Below, in pieces: positions 23,769 to 35,500 of a stretch of DNA of 64,000 nt. Source of the DNA: Liolophura sinensis (lineage: Eukaryota; Mollusca; Polyplacophora; Chitonida; Chitonidae); assembly GCF_032854445.1 (NCBI RefSeq), contig NC_088304.1:11731704-11795703 (forward strand), written 5' to 3'. Position numbers and translations under genes: made by a program. The notes under the pieces are model-generated. The model worked only from the letters and a program-made list of their open reading frames with translations, searched no databases and was not told where the DNA came from. Every line of letters starts with the position of its first letter. Position 1 is the stretch's first letter.

Positions 23769-24875
23769 GACTGGGCTAAACTGTGTCCGGTGTTCACCAG
23801 TTATGTATGACCACTTGCTAACTATCACACTGCCGTCGCTGATCTGGTTTTGCTGTCCCTGCAATAACCGTTTGTTCAGGATTATACTTTCATTCCAGAA
23901 CGTGTCATTTTTGTTTCACGATCTATATATATAACTATACATATATAGCTTGTGTCCAGCAGTGCATGTAGCGTAGCTCATAGTCCTACATGCACAGATG
24001 TCTAGACACAGGCACGTGGCGATCTACGGTTTTGTAGGATGATATACCGTATTGGCACGTGTAAGTACACAAGCTCAGTGACGGTGGTGCACGTACTGTA
24101 AGTACTACAAGAAAGTATGGCCAACAGAACTCAAATATACTTCGTCATACCCTCAAGCCAGCATGACCTAGTGTTACTTCAAGAAACCGTTCACCGACGA
24201 AGTGTAGTCCTTGAATTTTAATTTTGGATAAGAAGCTAAAAATATCCCAGAAGAAAGAGATAGTGATTATTTCTCTTTTAGTAGTGGGTAGTGATTAATA
24301 CACTCGTTTGGCTCAAATGGTTAGTGCGCTAGCACAGCGTAATGACCCAGGAGGCTCTCACCAATGCCGTCGCTGTGAGTTCAAGTCCATCTCATGCTGG
24401 CCCCCTTCCGACCGTACGTGGGAAGGTCTATCAGCAACCTGCGGATGGTCGTGGGTTTCCCCCGGGGTTTTGCCAGGTTTCCTCCCACACCAATGCTGGT
24501 CGTCGTCGTATTAATGAAATATTCTTGAGTACGGCGTAAAACACCAATCAAATAAATAAATACACTCATTTGTGTCACGTGGTTTCAGGACTGTAAAGGT
24601 CAACAAATGTAAAAACAGCATTTCGTGACAGAGTTTGGAGTTACAATTTCGCCATGTCACAAAAAGAAACTATTTATATGAAAACACACTTAATAACTCC
24701 TCACCTTCATTTGACTTAAAAATTGTTAAGTACGACCTATAAACCCCAAACATACATACATGCGAAGAAAAACGTTGAAAACAGCTCCTTCATCCATTTT
24801 CAAAATTTGTCATTTTATGTAAAGGAAGACATACAGAACAGAGAGTAAACCAGGGCAACGACGACAGTGTGTGAT
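23769..24875 (+). repeat. Dispersed repeat R2, copy 2, with nested SINE
   Basis: Start and end match the first 842 bp of the window in the same order (shared CATGTAGCGTAGCTCA, ACATGCACAGATGTCTAGAC, AACAGCTCCTTCATCC). The central parts are not alike. A SINE-A is inserted at 24310-24560, and the copy ends where the foldback element begins. Confidence 0.7.
24310..24560 (+). mobile_element. SINE-A, full length, with target-site duplication
   Basis: tRNA-like head (TCAAATGGTTAGTGCGCTAG; B box GTGAGTTCAAGTCC), body CGTACGTGGGAAGGTCTATC, tail GTACGGCGTAAAACACCAAT and AAATAAAT. Flanks TACACTCGTTTG (24298-24309) and TACACTCATTTG (24561-24572) form a 12-bp target-site duplication with one mismatch. 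Confidence 0.9.
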
Positions 24876-26890
24876 AGCTCGGTAAAGTTGGCAAAAGATT
24901 CCAACACAACATTCAACTCCATAGTAGCCAGAATGCAACTCGTCCAGCTACGAATATGGAGCTGAATGTTGTGTTGCAATATTGTGTCAACTTTACTTTG
25001 TAAAGCAACATTCAGCTGGTTATAGACACATCTTGTGCACGAATGTGACGTGAATAATAGCGTGCTGCTCAGGTAGTTAACAGTTCGTTCAAAGAGACAC
25101 ACATTTTTTTCTTACCGAAAACATAAAATATATTTCGAACGAGCTTAGTGCCCAAAATACCTTCTTGAAATGGGTGTTCTTTTACCTACAACCGGCCCTA
25201 GGGGTACATTTCTATGGTCAGTTAACATACAGTGTCAAAGGGCATTTTGTTTGCGACATAACTCAAACTGCACATGCAAGGAAAGGTGCATAGTTGTGGT
25301 CAGGAAACCAGGAGTCACAACAGATGCAACGCAAGTCGCAGACGTTCAATAAGGACGGCGTCTTGTTTACTCTTAATATTTCATGCCATCTTAGAACATG
25401 CCTAGGTATCAAAAATGTCCTCTAAAATTCATTTTACGAGGAAGATACCTGACTGAAAGGTATAATTTTATAGACAGAAAACACAGGGTGCATGTCACAG
25501 ACGCCCTGGAAAGGCGATTAAACGACACTATGCTGTTCATTCTTAATATTCAATGAAATCTTAGACCGTCTCCAACACACCTAGGTGTCAAAAATGTTTT
25601 CTAAAAATTAATTTTACGAGACTGTTACCTAACTTAAAGCTACATTTTATAGTAAAAAAACATACAGTGCAAGTCGCAGACGCCCTGGATAGGTAATTAA
25701 ACGACAGTAAGGTGTTCATTCCTTGTATTTAATGCCATCTTAGACCGTCTTCTAAGATGCATTTCCAGGGCGTCTGCGACTTGCACTGAATGTTTTCTCA
25801 CCTTATAAGTGGTCCTATAAACCCTGTTTTGAACTAAGCAAATGGCATTTTTGAGAAGGCATTTTTGACACCGTAGCAAGTAGCAGACGGTGTAAGATGA
25901 CATTAAATATTAAAAATGAACAACATACTGTCGCTTAATTGCCTTTCCAGGGCGTCTGCTACTTGCACTGTGTGTTTTCTGACCTTATAAAGCCTGTTTT
26001 GAAATAAACAAATGACATTTTTGACACCATAGCAAGTTGGAGACAGTTTGAGATTGCGTTGAATATTACGAATGGACAACATGCTGTCGTTTAATCCCCT
26101 TTCCAGGGCGTCTGCAACTTGCACTAGTCAGGCATCTTTCTCGTAACATGAATTTTTAGAGGACATTTTTGACACCTAGGTATGTTGGAGATGGTCTAAG
26201 ATGGCATTGGATACAAAGATGAAACAAGATACTGTCCTTTATTGCCCATTACCGGACGTGTGCGACTTGCGTTGCATCTGTGGTGACTCCTTGATTTCTG
26301 ACCACAACTATGCACCTTTACATACATGCACAGTTTCAGTTATGTTGCAAACAAAATGCCCTTTGACACTGAGGCAAGTTGCTGACTTGATAAATATTCA
26401 CTAAAGGGCCTTTAGGACTTGAACTGTATGTCAACTGACTGTAGAGATGTACCTTTAGGTTCGGTTATAGGTAAAAGAATACCCATTTCAAGAAGGTATT
26501 TTAGACAATAAAATCGTTCGAAATATCAAAATGTATCTTATGTTTCCAACATTGTAGGCTTGTAGTAAGAATGGAATATGTGTCCTTTTGGATGAACTTT
26601 TAACTGGCTAAATGGCACGATATTATCCATGTAACCTTCATGTACAATATGAACCTATAACAAATCTGAATCTGAACGGAACTATTAACTACCTCAGTCG
26701 CGCGCTATTATACACGTCACGTTTGTGCACAAGATGTGTCTTATAACCAGCTGAATGTTGCTTTACAAAGTAAAGTTGACACAATATTGCAACACAACAT
26801 TCAGCTCCATATTCGCAGCTGGACGAGTTGCATTAAGGCGAATATGGTGTTGAATGTTGTGTTGGAATCTTGTGCCAACTTTACCGAGCT
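24876..26890. mobile_element. Foldback element (2-kb inverted repeat), non-autonomous
   Basis: The ends are AGCTCGGTAAAGTTGGCA and its reverse complement TGCCAACTTTACCGAGCT. The arms of about 0.9-1.1 kb stay alignable to a centre near 25755; for example, GACACATCTTGTGCACG at 25026 matches CGTGCACAAGATGTGTC-type sequence near 26727. The inner part of each arm consists of units of roughly 180 bp containing GCAGACGCCCTGGAAAGG. The right arm carries extra units and is about 250 bp longer. No transposase-like frame is present, so any transposition would need proteins supplied elsewhere. No clear target-site duplication. Confidence 0.85.
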
Positions 26891-27589
26891 TACAATGTAA
26901 CTAATTTCAGTTAAAATCGTGCAGCCAGGGTCCCGTAGAGGAAGGGACATAACTTTTTCTGTATCACGTAACGCATGGGTTGCCTCCCTTATACATTGGG
27001 CTGCATGTTGTTGACAACAGTGTACCTTGTTACTTCAGTGTATGCAAAAAGCACCTGAAAGCCACTGGTAAGTAGCTTACAGAGTGCTTCAAGTGGAAAG
27101 AAAACAGGGCATCACCTTAGCATAGCCTGACACTTGCTAAACTGAACTGCCTTTTTCTTGTTTACATTCACCCATGGTTATACATGGCGTTGTTGTTGTT
27201 CATAAGTTCATCACTCATCGCATCAGTCCAGTTTCGTATTTGTGCAGATTGAGAGGAGTGGCAAACATTCAGAATACTTAAACAGCTAAATACAAATTCC
27301 ATCACCTCCGTTCAGTAGGTGCAATGTAGGCCCTACTGTAGGTAGGCCTACAGGTATTTTTGTTTTATACCGGTTTGTAGATTCTATGGGTGGAGCTATA
27401 GAGTGAACTCTATAACTGGGCAGGTAGCGTATGGATTTGTTTAGCCCTGGATTCATAGTCATTTTTTCCCCCATAGACTGGTTTTTGCCTCTGTGTGATT
27501 TAATTAATTAGTTAATTAATTTACGCTCTATAACTTTTAAAACTAGTGGTACCAGTACATGTACGGTTCAAAGTTTTGCCACATAACAC
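26891..27589. other. Gene-free stretch
   Basis: No gene or repeat of note; a short palindromic TTAATTAATTAGTTAATTAA stretch lies at 27501-27520, just before the 74-bp array. Confidence 0.5.
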
Positions 27590-30500
27590 TTCACAGTACA
27601 TGGTATTGCACAGTACGAACAGCACGGTATGACAAAGTGACTGTGCTGTATCTTGGACTCTGTAGCTTGCAACCACACAGTACTGGGCAGCTGTAGCACA
27701 ATATGACGAGGTAACTGTGCTGTACCCGGTACTCTGTGGCTGACAACTGCACAGTATTGAGCAGATGCAGAAAGGTATAACGAGGTAACTGTCGTCTACC
27801 CGGTACTCTGTGGCTGACAACTGCACAGTACTGAGCCTCTGTATCACAATATGACGAGGTAACTGTGCTGTACCCGGTACTCTGTAGCTGACAACTGGAC
27901 AGTCCTGAGCAGCTGCAGCACGGTATAACAAGGTAACTGTGCTGTACCCGGTACTCTGTGACTAACAACTGCACAGTACTGAGCAGCTGCAGCACGGTAT
28001 GACGAAGCAACTGTACTGTGCCCAGTACCCTGTGGCTGACAACTGCACAGTACTAAGCAGCTGCAGTACGGTATGATGAGATAACTGTGCTGTTTTTGGT
28101 ACTCTGTGGCTGACAACTGCACAGTACTGAGCAGCTGTAGCACATTTTCACGAGGTAACTGTGCTGTGCCCGGTACTCTGTAGCTGACAGCTGCACAGTA
28201 TTGAGCAGCTGCAGCACGGTATGACGAGGTAACTGTGCTGTACCCGGTACTCTGTGGCTGACAACTGGACAGTATTGAGCAGATGCAGAAAGGTATGACG
28301 AGGTAACTGTCGTCTACCCGGTACTCTGAGGCTGACAACTGCACAGTACTGAGCAGCTGCAGTACGGTATGACGAGGTAACTGTGCTGTTTTCGGTACTC
28401 TGTGGCTGACAACTGCACAGTACTGTGCAGCTGCAGCACAATATGATGAGGTAACTGTGGTGTGCTCGGTACTCTGTGGCCGACAGCTGGACAGTCCTGA
28501 TCAGCTGCAGCATGGTATGACGAGGTAACCGTGCTGTACTCAGTACTCTGTGACTGACACCTGCACAGTACTGGGCAGCTGCAGCACTGTATGACGAGGT
28601 AAATGTGCTGTTTTCGGTACTCTGTGGCTGACAACGCCACAGTACTGAGCAGCTGCAGTACGGTATGACGAGGTAACTGTGCTGTACTCGGTAACTGTGC
28701 TGTGCCCCGTACCCTATGGCTGACACCTGCACAGTACTGAACAGCTGCAGTATGTTATGACGAGTCAACTGTGCTGTGCCCGGTACTCTGTGGCTGACAA
28801 CTGCAAAGTACTCAGCAGCTGCAGTACGGTATGACCAGTGAACTGCGCGGTGCCCGGTATTCTGTGTTTACAAGCCCTGGGCAGCTGTAGCAAAGTATGA
28901 CGAGGTAACTGTGCTGTACCCAGTACTCTGTGGCTGAGAAGTGCACAGTATTGAGCAAATGCAGAAAGGTATGACGAGGTAACTGTCGTCTACCCGGTAC
29001 TCTGTGGCTGACAACTGCACAGTACTGTGCCTCTGTAGCACAGTATGGCAAGGTAACTGTGCTGTACCCGGTACTCTGTGGCTGACAGCTGCACAGTACT
29101 GAGCAGGTGTAGCACATTATGACAAGGTAACTGTGCTGTACCGAGTACTCTGTGGCTGACAACTCCACAGTACTGAGCAGCTGGAGTAAGTTACGATGAG
29201 CTAACTGTGCTGTACCCGGTACTCTGTGACTAAAAACTGCACAGTACTGGGCAGCTGCAGCATGGTATGACGAGATAGCTGTGCTGTACCCGGTATTCTG
29301 TGGCTGACAACTGCACAGTACTGAGCAGCTGTAACACGGTATGATGAGGTAACTGTGCTGTACCAGGCACTCTGTGGCTGAAAACTGCACAGTATTGAAC
29401 AGCTGTAGCACATTATGATGAGGTTGCTGTGCTGTACCCGGGACTTTGTGGCTTCTAACTGCACAGTATTGGGCAGCTGTAGCACAGTATAACGAGGTAA
29501 CTGTGATGTATCCGGTACTCTGTGGCTGACAACTGCATAGTACTGAGCTGCTGTAGTATGGTATGACGAGTTAACTGTCCTGTGACGGGTACTCTGTGGC
29601 TGACAACTGCACAGTACTGAGCAGCTGTAGCACATTATGACGAGGGTGCTGTGCTGTACCCGGTACTCTGTGGCTGACAAGTGCACAGTACTTAGCAGCT
29701 GTAGCACAGTATGATGAGGTAACTGTGCTGTACCCGTACTCTGTGGCTGACAACTGCACAGTACTGAGCTGCTGCAGTACGGTATGACGAGTTAACTGTC
29801 CTGTGATGGGTACTCTGTGGCTGAAAACTGCACAGTATTGAGCAGCTGTAGCACATCATGACGAGGTAACTGTGCTGTACCCTGTACTCTGTGGCTGACA
29901 ACTGCACAGTATTGAGCAGCTGTAGCACATCATGACGAGGTAACTGTGCTGTACCCTGTACTCTGTGTACAGCACATCATGACGAGGTAACTGTGCTGTA
30001 CCCTGTACTCTGTGGCTGACAACTGCACAGTACAAAGCATCTGTAGCACAGTGTGATGAGGTAACTGTGCTGTACCCGGTACTCTGTGGCTGACAACTGG
30101 ACGGTAATGAGCGGCTGCAGCACATTATGACGAGGTAACTGTGCTTAGCCCGGTACCCTGTGGCTGACAGCTAGACAGTCCTGATGAGCTGCAGCACGGT
30201 ATGACGAGGTAACTGTGCTGTACCCGGTACTCTGTGACTAACAACTGCACAGTATTGAGCAGCTGCAGCACGGTATGACGACGCAACTGTGCTGTGCCTG
30301 GTACTCTGTGGCTGACAACTGCACAGTACTGAGCAGCCATAATACATTATGACGAGGTAACTGTGCTGTGCCTGGTACTCTGTGACTGACAACTGCACAG
30401 TACTGAGCAGCTGCAGTACGGTATGACGAGGTAACTGTGCTGTGCCCGGTTCTCTGTATCTGACAGCTGCGCAGTATTGAGCAGCTGTAGTACATTATGA

Positions 30501-31920
30501 CGAGGTAACTGTGCTGTGCCCGCTTCTCTGTAGCTGACAGCTGCGCAGTATTGAGCAGCTGAAGGATGGTATGACGAGGTAACTGTGCTGTACCCAGTAC
30601 TCTGTGGCTGACAACTGCACAGTACTGAGCAGCTGCAGTACGGTATGACGAGGTAACTGTGCTGTGCCCGGTTCTCTGTATCTGACAGCTGCGCAGTATT
30701 GAGCAGCTGTAGTACATTATGACGAGGTAACTGTGCTGTGCCCGCTTCTCTGTAGCTGACAGCTGTACTGTATTGAGCAGCTGAAGGACGGTATGACGAG
30801 GTAACTGTGCTGTGCCCGGTTCTTTGTAGCTGACAGCTGCGCAATATTGAGCAGCTGAAGGACGGTATGACAAGGTAACTGTGCTGTGTCCAGTACTCTG
30901 TTTCTGACAGCTGCGCAGTATGGAGCAGCTGAAGGACGGTATGACGAGGTAACTGTGCTTTGCCCGGTTCTCTGTAGCTGACAGCTGCGCAGTATTGAGC
31001 AGCTGAAGGACGGTATGACGAGGTAACTGTGCTGTGCCCGGTTCTCTGTATCTGACAGCTGCGCAGTATTGAGCAGCTGAAGGACGGTATGACGAGGTAA
31101 CTGTGCTGTGCCCGGTACTCTGTAGCTGACAGCTGCGCAGTATTGAGCAGCTGAAGGACGGTATGACAAGGTAACTGTGCTGTGCCCGGTACTCTGTAGC
31201 TGACAGCTGCGCAGTATTGAGCAGCTGAAGGATGGTATGACGAGGTAACTGTGCTGTACCTGGTTCTCTGTAGCTGACAGCTGCGCAGTGTTGAGCAGCT
31301 AAATGACCGTATGACGAGGTAACTGTGCTGTGCCCGGTTCTCTGTAGCTGACAGCTGCGCAGTATTGAGCAGCTGAAGGACGGTATGACGAGGTAACTGT
31401 GCTGTACCCGGTTCTCTGTAGCTGACAGCTGCGCAATATTGAGCAGCTGAAGGACGGTATGACGAGGTAACTGTGCTGTACCCGGTTCTCTGTAGCTGAG
31501 AGCTGCGCAGTATTGAGCAGCTGAAGGACGGTATGATGAGGTAACTGTGCTGTACCCGGTTCTCTGTAGCTGACAGCTGCACAATATTGAGCAGCTGAAG
31601 GATGGTATGACGAGGTAACTGTGCTGTGCCCGGAACTCTGTGGCTGACAACTGCACAGTACTGAGCAGCTGAAGGACGGTATGACGAGGTAACTGTGCTG
31701 TGCCCGGTTCTTTGTAGCTGACAGCTGCGCAGTATTGAGCAGCTGAAGGACGGTATGACGAGGTAACTGTGCTGTGCCCGGTTCTCTGTAGCTGACAGCT
31801 GCGCAGTATTGAGGAGCTGAAGGACGGTATGACGAGGTAACTGTGCTGTGCCCGGAACTTCGGGGCTGACACAGTATTGTGCAGCTGCAGTACTGTATCA
31901 TGCAGCTACTGTGTATAACT
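27590..31920 (-). repeat. 74-bp tandem array, about 58 copies, stop-free on minus strand
   Basis: The plus-strand unit reads CTGTGCTGTACCCGGTACTC, TGTGGCTGACAACTGCACAG, TACTGAGCAGCTGCAGCACG, GTATGACGAGGTAA (74 bp). Two subfamilies exist: one predominates at 27.6-30.4 kb, and a second with CAGCTGAAGGACGG and GACAGCTGCGCAG at 30.4-31.9 kb. A three-unit block of 222 bp is duplicated (30411 and 30633). The minus strand of the consensus has no stop in any frame, which produces open frames of up to 544 codons (30238-31872) cycling through three frames every 74 residues. I regard these as a by-product; no start context, introns or domains support a gene. Confidence 0.92.
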
Positions 31921-32289
31921 ACATGTACATGGGCAGATTTGATGACTAGTATGTACTGTAATTGAAAATGTGAACAGTTTATGTTGGTACAACACAGTTG
32001 CAATATAAGGTACTGAGCAGCTACCACAAAATATATTGTTCATTTGTTTTGTTTTGTTTTTTTCACTTTTCTGATTAATGCCATAGGATTCGGATTCACT
32101 TGGTATATTGTTCAGGTAATAAGGCTTTGTTGTGAACTTCTGAGTTATGTGTGAGTCATATTTTTGAAGACACATACTTGTTTGCTGTCATTTACAACAT
32201 CATCCCAAAAACAAAAGAAAAGTAAACCCTATGTGACCATTGCAGAGGACCTGTCATTTTGCCATTGTGTTCATACATTGGTTTATACA

Positions 32290-32725
32290 TGAGGCCCAAG
32301 CGCAGAACATTGAGACACAACCTACAAGTAGGCCTCTTTGTTGGGAACACAGACTAGGTCTGTGTACGGTTCAGCCAGCCCAGGTTGAAAAGGTTCAGAC
32401 ACAACCTACATACAGGCCACTATGTTTGCAACACAGACTAGGTCTGTATATGGTTCAGACAACCCATGTCGAAAAAGGTTGGGCCCCTATGTTTGCTACG
32501 CAGTCTAGGTCTGTATATGGTTCAGACGGCCCATGTCCAAAAGGTTCAGACACAACCTACAGGTGGGCCCCTATGTTTGCCACACAGACTAGGTCTGTAT
32601 ATGGTTCAGACGGCCCATGTCCAAAAGGTTCAGACACAACCTACTGGTGGGCCCCTATGTTTGCGACACAGACTAGATATGTATATGGTTCAGCCAGCCC
32701 AGATCTGAATGGTTCAGACACATAC
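32290..32725 (+). repeat. 84-bp tandem repeat, five copies
   Basis: Unit of 84 bp: GGTTCAGACACAACCTACAG, then CCCCTATGTTTGCCACACAG, ACTAGGTCTGTATATGGTTC. One copy near 32475 is shortened by about 17 bp. As 84 is a multiple of three, a 196-codon open frame (32240-32830) runs through, with a 28-residue period and a frame change at the short copy. The protein has no recognisable domain. A gene is possible but unsupported. Confidence 0.8.
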
Positions 32726-33939
32726 TCTTTAGTGTATCCTCAACTGGTCAAAGCTATACGCTACAGAAGCAGGGTATTTTTTTTTTGGTTCTGTAGCAAT
32801 TCTGTCTTCAGATCACCCAGTTCTTTGTAAAGTGAAGACCTTGTCACAGTCATCGAAAATGTTCTTAGCCTTTCTGGGTGGAAGCTTTGGTTTGCAGTTT
32901 TGTTAATTGCCAAGTCCCCGCATTCTGAGGGCGATATATATAATATGAATTCAGAATAACTCATAGGATACCTGTTCGCATTACATACAGCTTTGACAGT
33001 GCAGGCATTATGCAAGATTTATTCCCATGGTTTAGGTCGAAGCGTGGTCAACTGATCTCAAAGCTAAATGTGAGCCTGTATATACATGTACATATTATAC
33101 ATTGTACATCTGCAGATATCAGCCCCAGCCAGTTCCTGCAGGGTTGCAGTGATACCAGCTCCGATCAAGCGTTCATTAAGATCTGAACAGATTTCTGGAG
33201 GTTTCCTGAGCATTTAGGATTAATTGAAAATATCTTCAGAACCCCCTTGCCCCACTCCCCACCCCCCACACACAAACACCCTTCCTGTGTAGAACACAAT
33301 GATGTAGATTGTGTATGTTTAGGCTTACATACAAGTAGCTTGTGTATTAAAGCCAAGTTATGTATATGTGTATATATACACTACAGGGGATTATTTCTAC
33401 TTCTACATAATAGTATAGTCAAGACAGTCAGCTTCCCATTAAAATTCAGTTGCCTTTATGTGTACGCTACATGCTCTTTGATATATGTATATGAGGTCAT
33501 TGTTTTATTAAGCACATTGCCCGCACTGAAATTCACACTGAAGGCAAGACGTTCATTTCCCAGTTCAGTTTCACATTTTAACACACACTGCTCAGTTCTT
33601 TCTGTGAAATGGATGACTGAACATTAATAGTGAAATGTTCAGAACTGCAAGTCATGCGTTCACTCTGACCTGCACTTGTATACATACAAACCTCCTTTGT
33701 TTTTGATGCTGTTTTTTTTTTTTTTCACTCCGCTCAGATGTGGCAGTGAATTTGCTAGGGCTGGTTGACCTGTGTGGTTGACAGTTCTCCAGGGACTATT
33801 CTGTCTTTGCTCCTCCCTGTCACGTCAGCCTTACCTGGAGACCTGAATGTTGGGGTTTGTGACCTTTAGATTCATTAGTCGGATCGTCGCACCTGTGAGC
33901 TGTACACCTGCTGCCGTGAGAACCGTGTGTAGCGTCACT
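32726..33939. other. Gene-free stretch
   Basis: No gene supported. A minus-strand open frame at 32761-33015 has a charged C-terminal half but no recognised domain or splice context. T-rich and C-rich tracts at 33710-33725 and 33241-33275. Confidence 0.4.
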
Positions 33940-34725
33940 ATGGGGGGACGAGCATCCAAGGGGGGTAGGAAGGGGCCAGGTGGGGGTAAGCCAATATCCT
34001 TCATGTACAACTATATTCCGATATATACACAAAGCTGATCTGTGAGGTCATTTCCATGGAACCAAGATGTACTTAAACCTTTATCTGTGTATGTGTAAAA
34101 TTTGATTCAAGCCTACTGGATGAGTTTATCATAAATATGACATTTAAGGCTGTGACACAGACATCCTTCATGTATAAGTATATACTGCCATTTGTGCACA
34201 ATTTAAAGCTGATCTATTACGTTGTTGCCATGGAGCCAAGATGCACTTATTGTATACATTTGAATCAATAACATTTGAATCTAATCTAATGGATATTTTT
34301 ATAAAAAAAATACTGCAAAGGCTAGGGGCCAAGCATCCAAGAATGTAGGAAGAGGTCAAGCAGTTCTGTAAGCCAATATCCTTCATGTACAATGCATTGA
34401 TGCTGATATATACTGCATGGAACCAAGATGCATTGTCTGTATACATGCATGCATGTGTAAAATTTGAATTTATTGTACTGGATATTTTTATCAAAAATAC
34501 TGCAAAGGCTGGGGACTGAGCATCCAAGGATGTAAACAGAGGTCAGGCAGTTATGTAAGCCAATATCCTTCGTGTGCAACTACATTTACATGACACTCAT
34601 TTGAATCTTCCACATGGAACCATGATGTACTTTCTGCGTATATAACATTTGAATCATAAGCTTACTGGATATGTGTATAAATATTGTGAGGGCCTGCTAA
34701 GATGATGTGATTTTAAAAGTGTTGC
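33940..34725 (+). repeat. Degenerate tandem repeat of about 190 bp, four copies
   Basis: Recurring landmarks AGCATCCAAG (33949, 34332, 34518), CCAATATCCTTCATGTACAA and TGGAACCAAGATGYACTT, at a spacing of about 185-200 bp. Copies differ by point changes and indels. No convincing coding frame. Confidence 0.8.
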
Positions 34726-34909
34726 ATTCACGTGTGTGCCCTTAAACATGTCAACATTAACCAATTTAATGGCTGTAATTGGTTGGTGATTTCATGTAAA
34801 TTTCATTTTGTATACCCGTACACATTTGACATGCTCAATACTACATGTAATGATGGGGTCTTTTATAGAATTGCATGGTGCCGGCCTGGAAGTTTTACTC
34901 AGCACACGT

Positions 34910-34910
34910 A

Positions 34911-34979
<69 letters not shown>
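34910..34979. repeat. Compound microsatellite (TG)n(TA)n
   Basis: (TG) of about 8 repeats followed by (TA) of about 26 repeats. Confidence 0.98.
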
Positions 34980-34981
<2 letters not shown>

Positions 34982-35290
34982 CCTTTCTCCTTCTTTGGTC
35001 CGTAAAACTATAAACACATAAACAGAGTATAAACACTGAATACATGTGCATTTTGTTCAGTTTGGAAAAAAAGTACATTGTATGCTTTTTTCACATGGGT
35101 TTTAATATGATGGCTGGACCATGCAACCAGCTTTATTCATGCCCATATACAATGTGCTTAAGGTGGCATACAAGCAACTTAAAAGGAAGTGCGTGTAGCT
35201 ATCCAGTGCTATGTACATATACGTGTACATGTACTTCATGTAGTGGCCCTGCCTACATGTTGTCATTGTAATGAGAATTGAACTTTAACT

Positions 35291-35500
35291 TAGTTTTGAT
35301 TGGTTGCTGTAATGACCCCAGCTGTGGGGTTCAGAGTTCAAATCCCTGTGTGATCCATGGAGTAAACCCTTCAAGCATTGCACTGGTGTGGTGATCAAAC
35401 AAGTCCCCCTGGACGAGCATTGACCAGGCTGTGGGCCTGTGAATGTGGGTGTCTTTGGGACAGACATTGCAGAGGAGAACTTATAAAATGGGCCAGGCAT
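35291..35500 (+). mobile_element. SINE-C copy
   Basis: B-box-like GAGTTCAAATCCCTGTGTGA, then ATGGAGTAAACCCTTCAAGC, and TGTGAATGTGGGTGTCTTTG. It matches the better-preserved copies at 57282-57580. The A-box end is weak. Confidence 0.6.

Noticed and set aside
30238-31872. 544-codon minus-strand open frame, with shorter overlapping ones at 27521-32027
   Set aside because: It lies wholly in the 74-bp array, whose unit lacks stops on that strand. No start context, introns or domains, and several frames are open at once.
32761-33015. Minus-strand 84-codon frame with charged C-terminal half
   Set aside because: Considered as an exon, but no consensus splice sites in fitting positions and no known domain.
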